Origin: Pampus argenteus
Lineage: Eukaryota; Chordata; Actinopteri; Scombriformes; Stromateidae
Assembly: GCA_036937835.1 (NCBI GenBank)
Contig: CM072866.1
Span: forward strand, 15,229,501-15,293,500
Direction of reading: 5' to 3'
DNA length: 64,000 nt
The notes under the pieces are model-generated. The model did not search any database. It was not told where the DNA came from and worked only from the letters and a program-made list of their open reading frames with translations. Each line of letters begins with the position of its first letter. Positions within the stretch are counted from its first letter, which is position 1. Shown here piece after piece: positions 56,115-64,000 of this stretch. The translations under genes and the position numbers were made by a program.

Positions 56115-56525
56115 TTTAGTGCTGCAACCAACAATTATTTTCATTACCCACTAATCTGCTAATGTCTGTTACAATTTCCCATAGCCCGAGTTCAAGTCTT
56201 AACATCTTGTTTTGTGTGAAGAAACCCCAAAGATTTTCAGTGTATAATTACATAAAATTACTGAAACGATTAATCGACTTATCGTTACAGCGTTGTGTTG
56301 GTTATGTATTTTGAATTTGTGTATGATGCAAACATTCTGCAACAATTTTGATAATTTATTAATTGTCTAAATCATTTTCTATATAAAAAAAATACCAACA
56401 TCAACAAAAAAAGAGTTTGTTTTCATAGTCTTTGGACATTTTTTACTATTTTCCGATCCGTTATTAACAAATGATTAATTGTAATATTAATCAACAAAGA
56501 TCATAAGTAGTTGCAGCCGTAAAGT
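56115..56525. mobile_element. Two adjacent ATTAATCG-type element copies
   Basis: Copy one (about 56115-56290) runs from 'gtgctgcaaccaacaattattttcat' to 'aaacgattaatcgacttatcgttacagc'. Copy two (about 56355-56525) runs from 'attaattgtctaaatcatttt' to 'aatattaatcaacaaagatcataagtagttgcagcc'. Both ends carry the family's GCTGCAAC/GTTGCAGC termini. Confidence 0.7.
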
Positions 56526-58208
56526 TGATAGTTTGTGTTTTCTGACTGCACAGTCCAGTTTGTTTTAAGTAATCTTGCACACTGCTTCATACGGGGAGGA
56601 TCTCTGCTATTCCGCCCTCTTCACGGTGTTGCTCAACATGGTTTTTGAAACAATGCACCTATTAAACATGGCTGCCACTGATTCTGTTTAATGATGACTG
56701 TTTGACTATCAGACACAAAACCAAAGTTGAGCACATCTAACTCGTCTGCTAAGCTTGTTGTAAACACAAGCCAAATGTAGGTGTTCATGGGTGAGTCATG
56801 ACGATATCACCTCCAGAGCCATTGTGCTTATGCCAGGACTTCACTCCTGGATCAGGATGTAAGTCTTTCTCTACAACCTATTAGTCACATGTCTTGAGCT
56901 CTCCTTTCAGAGGTCTGTCTCTTATGGCTGGTTACACACATGTGCAACCTTAAAGCCTTGTTCTTTAAGTGAGACACATCTTTTGTAGTGGTGCTATATG
57001 TGGCTGTTTTTTTGGTTTTGCTGGTGTAAGTAACTTGACAGCTTACTATATGTCAGTTTTTAGAATTGTGAAAAAATGTTTTTTCGGTGGAGTTCCTAAT
57101 GAGTATAATTAGCCTGGTTTGAACTAAAGATTAAAATCTTGGAAAATACCGTTGGCATGTTTTTGATTTTTGACAAAAGTTTATGATTAGAGTTCATGAT
57201 TAACCAAACTGTCCAACATAGACCATATTGGTGGGATTGTACTTCCTTTTTCCCCCCATTTCTGCCATACCCTCTTCTTGTAATCCCTTTTCTCTCCCTC
57301 TTTTTTTTATGTGACTTCCCTCCCTTCCTCATGTGACATACTCCTTACACCGTAGTAAAAACAAGACAGTAAAGAGTCACCTTCCTGTCTTTATATAACT
57401 AACAGTCTGTCCCTGTCAGTTTCAGTCTGCTTTATGTCTGTTTGTCTAGCAGTTTGTCTCTGACTTTGCTAATTCAAGAGTTGCTTGTGTCACATGTCAT
57501 CCTGTCAGTGTTAGAGCTACACCTAACCTAACATCCCCACCCTCCAGTCTCTTTCAGTGCTTTGAGATTGATCAGAGAATCAGGGTTATCTGTGAGCCTT
57601 ACTGACCTCATTTACTCTTAGTGAAGACTTCAGTCTGACTCAGCACAGCACTTTCAACAAGCCCCTTCATTGTGTCTCTGTTATCACATTTGAATGAATT
57701 TGTCATCTCTGCTCCGCTTGTCTTTGTGCTATGAAGTAACTCCTTAATCCCAACATAATGATGTCAGTGTGTTGGACTCTTGTGACTAACCATTTCAGTG
57801 ATATTTCATGCTGTACCCCTCTAATTTCCTGTTTATTTCTTTTTGCACTTCACTCTCTGTTAGTTATGCTTCTTGTCTGTTGAATGGTTCATATACTTTG
57901 AACTCCTGTGAGATCTGGCTATGATCCACAATACCCAAGACCCAGGCACATGACCATGGGAAGTGCAGAAGCGGGACTTTTCTCTGGCTCGTCATCGTTA
58001 TTGTTGTTGATTTTCTAAGCTCGCTGTGCATCACTGGGTTTTCAGTGTCATTCCCCTGTTACTTCTCATTTTTGACCTTAGTGCTTTTAGTCAGATATAT
58101 AGAAGTGAAATACCCTTTTAGATCAATGTGTCAAGTTTGTACTTTTAGTTAATGTTACACTAATTTACTCTGATACAAAGCATACAATAAGGTTAAAAGT
58201 AGATACAG

Positions 58209-58563
58209 TTAGAGCTGCAAGGATTACTTGATCAATCAATTAGTTGATTTACAGAAAATTAATCATTAAATGTTTTGATAATAATATTTTTTTTTGTTTT
58301 CTGTCATTTTTTCAAGAAAAAACACATATTTAGTTTCAGCTTCTCAAATGTAAGGATTTGCTGCTTTTCTCTGCCATATATGACAGTAGATTATAAATCT
58401 AGCTTTCAGGCTGTTGGCCAGACAAAAATATAAATTGCAGACATCACCATGGACTCTTCAAATGCTGTTTTTGAACATTTTATAGACTAAGCGAATGATC
58501 TATTAAACAAGACAATAATCAGCATATTAATTGGCAATGAAAATATTTATTTTCATGCTCTAA
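58209..58563. mobile_element. ATTAATCG-type element, best-preserved copy
   Basis: 355 bp. The left end is TTAGAGCTGCAA and the right end CATGCTCTAA, imperfect terminal inverted repeats. The interior has 'agtttcagcttctcaaatgtaaggatttgctgc', the diagnostic core of this percomorph repeat. Confidence 0.8.
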
Positions 58564-61254
58564 ATACAATGTTATTTTTCAACACACACCTTAACTCATG
58601 TGACTAACTTACATTAGTTATGTTGGGATAGAGATTTTTTTTATTATTTTGCAGTGTAGTGTTTTTTCTTTTTATGGTAAACCTCTGTCTGGCTGTACTG
58701 GAGTCGCTCAGCCTTGTACTTTGTACACATATTTCAGAAAGTCTAGAAATAGAGAAGCTAAACTAAGTCAAATATTAGAGAAAACTGGAAGGATGTAAAA
58801 ACTGTAGAATACTTTTGTGCATTAGTTTTACTGTAGTCTAAAAGAATTTCACTAATATCTTTGACCGGGAATCCAACTATGCTCTTTAGCTATATGATAT
58901 CCTCAACTTTTGCCTTTTTTTCTCTTTGACAAACACTGAAATGTTTATTTTGTTTACTGCACTCAAGTGCAGCGTCTCTTTTGATGGTGGCACTTACATA
59001 ATTTCCCTCTTTTCGAGGTCAGTACAGTAGTTCTATTTAATTCTGGCTCTGTGAGAGACGCTGTGCTTTGGGTCACAGCCTCAGGCTGTGTCCAACTGCC
59101 TTCCTGTTGCGGATCAGCCTCATGTAAATGTTTCACTGAACAAGATACTGTGTGTTTATAGCTAAAGCTGCCTTCTGGGAACCAAATCCTCTCTCGACTC
59201 CGTAACAACTTCAAATCAGATGTTTTAGGTTCGTACATTAGGCCCAAAAAAGGGGAAGTATTGGAATAGGAAATCAAAGAACTGATGACATCCAGTGATG
59301 ATGTACAAAGAAATGTGTCAACACTCAATATACTGTGAGACTGTCATCACTTATAGAAAACTATTTTTGCTCTCTGACATGACCACAATAACAAAAAGTT
59401 GATGATGATTTATTTGTTGTATTTGTATTTGTTGTTGGTGATGAAGTTTCTTCCAACTTAGCCTTTCTCAAACAACAAACCATGAAAAATTATATTTTAA
59501 CGATGTGATATTTTGCATTCTACATTGGTATGTTTGCGATTGTTAGTCATGTGAAATGAATTCATGCAGACACGCATTTCAACTGAAAATGCATATGTGA
59601 AGGGAGTGACTGAATGACAACATAGAAGTGGCTGATAACATGCTGAGTAGTAGTCAAAGAGGGAGTTCAGAGGGACTAAAGTGGTTCACGTGGGCTGAAA
59701 TAAGAAAAGGTTTGATAAGTACAACAAAAGGCTAAATCTCATCCTCTACATGGCTGTTTTGTGTCTTTAAAGACAGAAGGATATGAGAGAGAGAGAGAGA
59801 GAAGAGGAATGAGCAGGTATTAAATGTATCCGTTGGTTGAAGTGTTTCAGAGCAGAGAGATGTGTGTGTTGTTAGTGGACAGATAGCAGACTCCCCTCTC
59901 ATGCCAGAATGATTAAAAACAAGTAGACACTAGAAGCTAGAAGATGAGAGACATGGTGCCTTGATACTGGTGATGTTGAGAGAGAGGGAATCAGAAGCAC
60001 CAAATGAGACAGTTAAAATATTGGTAAAGATGGGGATTCAGGAAACGTGGCTCAGAGTCTGTAGGTAAAAGGTGGCACAAAGAAATGCTGCATTTCTATA
60101 TAAAAAGAAGACAAGGTGGCATTATTGAATGAAAAAAATGTATATCTGTAGCAGCATGTCGGCTGACAGGTAGACGAAAAGCCAATTTGATGATGGGCAC
60201 AGTTTTAGTATTATGATTTGATTTGTTGCCAGTAGATAGGACAGATACATCTGTTGATATAAAGAGGCTGAACTGAACATCTACATGGTTTGATTTTGGC
60301 TGCAGACATTTCTTGTCTCTCTCTGCACTGTCACCTATCAAATCAAAGCCAAAAAAAAGATTCTAGTAGAATACCCATTATGGTACATGATTGTAATATA
60401 TTATGTTTTCATGTTTTATTCAACACAGAAGCTGACCAGTAGAACAGATGATTTGTTTATATCTGTGTCTGTCTCTTTATCTAGTATCTAGTATGTCTTG
60501 TCCAGAGTCTTCCTTTGGGAGTGAGGCCCTTGTTATCTAAACACTTATTGTTTATGAAAGCCACTAGAAACAGAGCAAAGTAAAATCTAGAGGCTACAAA
60601 TATTCACTGTTATCCAAGTTGTTTAACTGTGTTTAATGAATGTAGACGTATACAGAAGCAAAACAGTTTGAGTTCTCGATAAGGTTTAAACACATAGTTG
60701 CACATAAACACACAGGAACACACATATTGTTACTGTCAGTTTCGTACAGTACTTATTCACTGGCTGTTTCTGTCAATAAATAGCTACAGGGGCAGAATTG
60801 AGTGGTGTCCAAGCACACACACCTTAACTCAACTTCTGTTGCTGTATCTTGTACTTTTTTCATTAAAGTACCTTGTAACCAATACTTCTCTGTTTGTGAA
60901 AAGTTTAATTTATCTTTGTCTGTGAACAGTAGCTGATAACTAAAGTCAGGTAGCAGCATAGCAGAGTGCTTGTCACGTGCAACCTGCACTTTTTCTCTGT
61001 AGGAATTACACTTATCTGAGAATTCACATAGAAAGTGAGAAGTGAGCGGCGGTTTTGTGCCTTTCAATCCACACCGACTCCGACCTGTGTTCAGCTTCTC
61101 TGTCCACAGGACAGGACATGGAAGGAAAATGTCTGCATTTGTATTTATCACTTCATTGATTTTCCTGATCACCATAATGAGTGAAGGGAATGGGAGTCCT
61201 AATTAATCAATATAGTATCAATCAAATCTTAACAATAATCATTCCTATTTTAGG

Positions 61255-61520
61255 TGGAAGAAGTACATGTTTATCTTTACTTTAAGCCCCATCTAACCTC
61301 GACTTGAGCAGAGATCTAATTGGCTTGAAGCTTGAATTTATGGTCTTGAAGATGGTTGCAGTGGAGATAAATGAAAATAAACTACTTAATATTATTACAA
61401 ATACATGTAATGGAGTAAAATTATTATATAATTATTATTATCCTCTGAATTGTAGAGGTAAGTATAAAGTAGTAAAAAAAATAAATAGTGAAGTACAAGT
61501 ACCTCAAAATTGTATTTAGG
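61255..61520 (-). mobile_element. Foldback element copy, reverse orientation, decayed
   Basis: 'aggtggaagaagtac' at the left and 'gtgaagtacaagtacctcaaaattgtattta' at the right are, on the minus strand, the start and early part of the element seen at 53447-53980. Confidence 0.55.
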
Positions 61521-64000
61521 GAAATTTCACAGGTCAGAAAAATCAGTTGTACTTTGGGTATTTGGCTGGCACACTTATCCAGAACAGCTTACAGTTAGTG
61601 TCCAACAAAGCACCAAGTGTGTCAGTGTGAGGCGGGTATTGTTTTGATAAAAGAAGCAGGAGTGAGCACATGTTGTGTATAGGCAAGACACAGCAGGACC
61701 TGGCTGGATATGTTTCTGTGAGACTGCAGATTTAGTAGCTGCATTGGCATCACTGATGTGACTCATCCACTGTTTCTGCTTAACTTCTACTTCCTGCTTT
61801 TTGTTCCTTTTTGTTCTTTATCTGGTACGCTGCCAGTGTGGTGTAGCAAAGTGCCCCCAATAGGAGAAGTATGTATCTGCTCTAAAGTAATTTGTATAAT
61901 TATATTGTTGTTCTTGTTGTTGTTAATGTTAATGGTGATGTTGGTGATGTGAAAGATTTGTAATATGTATTTGGTCCAGGGTGTTTTTTGCTTTTTAGAT
62001 TTTTTTTGCTCTTTTTTTGCTTTTTAGATTAAATACAATCAAAAGAGTAAAAAACTAAATCCTAACATGCCCCAGAACTGATTCAAAGTTCTAGTCTAAA
62101 CTGTACTTATTATGAAGTACTACATAAATTTAGCACAGTTAACTTAATAGTGGTCATAGGACACTGACACAGTCATAGGACAATCAGAATGGCAACATCC
62201 CACTTAGACTTACCCTGTCGTCTTTTTTTATCTGCAGGGTTTGAGTCAGTTTTACTGTATTTACATAGAGGAAGTTGAAGTAGGTAGTACCCTGGGAAAT
62301 ATTGATGTTTGTCAGAGTAAAAAAAAAAAGGTGAAATAGAAGAAAAAGTACATGAAAATGTTTTGCTTGCTTTCATTCTTTTTGCAGGTATATCCACTTG
62401 TTAGAGCAGTTTAATACTTACTTATTATTTTGATAGAATAAGAGGAGAGCTTCTTTATTACAGTGTTGATCTAACTGTTGACTGAATCAACAGCACACAG
62501 TGTCTCAGCTGTGTAGAATAAAGATTACTAAGTATGGACATATGTAGAAAATCCATTACTCATCTGTGATATGTATGAATGGTTGCAGTCAAAGAATGCA
62601 GTAGGAAACGCCTAAATGAATTGAATTTACAAACCAAAAGGAACTTGTGGTGCAAGTTCTTTCCCCAGAGACACATCTGGATGTCACTTTGTTCAGCTAC
62701 TCCTGCTTTTCAAAGTGTAACACACAGGACTTAAGGTGATTTGTGTCTTTTATCAAACTGTGTTCAATAATGATTTCAGATGATTTACAAGTGTCAACAA
62801 ATGGAAGCTGTGTATATTCAGCCTCATTTATGTGGGATTATGACTGCTGGGAACATAAACAGCATGTTCCTGTCTCTCCATTGCTTGTATGTCTTTAAAA
62901 CTGGCACAAACTGTGTGTCAGCCACTTCAGTTGGTCATGGAAATCCTCTGTTAGTAATGGAAAGAGTGGCTACAGAGAAGGATTTTTGTGTGAGTGAGTC
63001 TTGAGTTGTGGTCCGCATATTCTAGTCTGTCGTCATTCAACCCTCAAATGCGTGCGTGTCATTATTGACCCCCTGAGGGCTACATGGGAGGGCTTAAGGT
63101 TGAGGTTTATCTTTAAGGTATGCCAGCTGTAGATAGATCAATTTGGTAAACAACTGCTGCCTTTCTTTCTTACATAAAGACACAAACAGATTTCCTGGTG
63201 GAGAGTATTTAGCTCGCACAGAAAAAGCCAAAATACACACAATGCAATCATGTCAAGATTGTGGTACTGGTAATCATTCAGCTTTAAAGTGTTTTCTAAA
63301 AAAAGAAAAAAAAAGATTACATTTAAAGAGAGAAGAGAAGAGGAATAAAGGAAAGAAGTTGTCAGGAGGTAATCAAATAAAGTGAACACAAAGCCTATTT
63401 TAAGATGAATGGCCCCAATTCGACTTGTTTTCAATACAGGAAGACATCACAAGGCCTGCTCTGTTCCATGTAAACCATAACACACCTTATACCATATGGC
63501 AGGTTAGCTCATAGTGAGGTGTGTCCACTTTGATAAGTGAAAAATTCATGTTTCGCGTGATATAGCTGAAATGTTTCTTTCAGTGTTTTTACCCACTGCT
63601 GCTACAGGAGGCAGCCACCTGTTTCTGCATATGCGCTGGGACAGTGTTTGAGATTACCCAGTCAGATAACACCTGGAGAATGAAGGGACAGTCTTTATGG
63701 TGTCAATGGATACGATGGTAGTGCAAAAGAAGTTAAGCTCAGGTAGTTGTCATATGCAGATGTGATGTGTGTAGATAGCATGATTAAAGGAGCACACCAA
63801 TGACGATACTGTTGTAGTACATTCAGTTCAATTACATGTATTCTACTTTATTCCCAAACACTAACAAGAACTTGTGTTTTGTACATCATTTTTCATTAGT
63901 TTTAGTACAATGTGAAAATCAGTTCACAGAACATGTAGAAAAAGCTCAAGTACGCAGAGCCTTCTACAGAACTGCCTGCGCTGATTATTAAAGATCAGAC

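Larger units (their letters stand above)
55412..64000 (+). other. Intron-like, repeat-rich DNA to the window end
   Basis: About 8.6 kb without a convincing exon. It contains three ATTAATCG-type repeats (56115-56290, 56355-56525, 58209-58563), a reverse copy of the foldback element (61255-61520), a GA-rich run (59785-59810), a polypyrimidine run (57240-57310), and an isolated zinc-knuckle-like frame (63251-63292). Confidence 0.5.

Noticed and set aside
58963..59328. 121-codon minus-strand frame
   Set aside because: No family motif or splice support; composition is ordinary for non-coding sequence.
60753..61175. 140-codon minus-strand frame
   Set aside because: Frame without recognisable domain in repeat-rich DNA; next to a decayed foldback element. 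Probably chance.

Overview
The window is nuclear DNA of a teleost fish, most likely a percomorph. It has vertebrate spliced genes with GT-AG introns, very many (TG)n/(CA)n microsatellites, and dispersed repeats typical of spiny-rayed fishes: a 'GGTGGAAAGTAACTAAG' foldback element, an 'AGAGCTGCAA...ATTAATCG' element, and tRNA-derived SINEs. There is no prokaryotic, plastid or viral content. Gene calls rest on translated similarity recalled from vertebrate families; no alignment was run.

All recognised genes are on the + strand, in tandem. (1) zcchc7 (about 1.33-41.0 kb; CDS 4053-40653; 653 aa in nine coding exons after a non-coding first exon) encodes the five-zinc-knuckle RNA-binding subunit of the nuclear TRAMP-like RNA surveillance complex. 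Its introns 3 (19.2 kb) and 7 (11.5 kb) are large and contain GC-balanced, non-repetitive islands that look like conserved regulatory elements. (2) pgm2 (CDS 42715-49053; 611 aa in 13 exons) encodes phosphopentomutase/phosphoglucomutase 2 and is complete. (3) tbc1d1 starts about 0.1 kb after the pgm2 poly(A) signal, with a TATA box at 49991 and a non-coding exon ending at 50230. Its first coding exon (51089-51661) encodes an N-terminal extension and the first part of PTB domain 1; the rest lies beyond the window or was not found. (4) A CpG-containing first exon with a short ORF (55343-55411) belongs to a gene I could not identify, followed by at least 8.6 kb of intron-like, repeat-rich DNA.

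The pgm2-tbc1d1 tandem order and orientation match human 4p14. zcchc7 in human sits elsewhere (9p13, beside PAX5), so the zcchc7-pgm2 junction is a lineage-specific neighbourhood.

The most notable signal is RNA-level. Several pgm2/zcchc7 introns carry CA-rich sequence just after the 5' splice site and TG-rich sequence in place of a polypyrimidine tract at the 3' splice site (pgm2 introns 6 and 9; weaker in zcchc7 intron 5). The two ends can pair and bring the splice sites together. In pgm2 a further CA tract after exon 10 could compete by looping out that 130-nt, frame-breaking exon.
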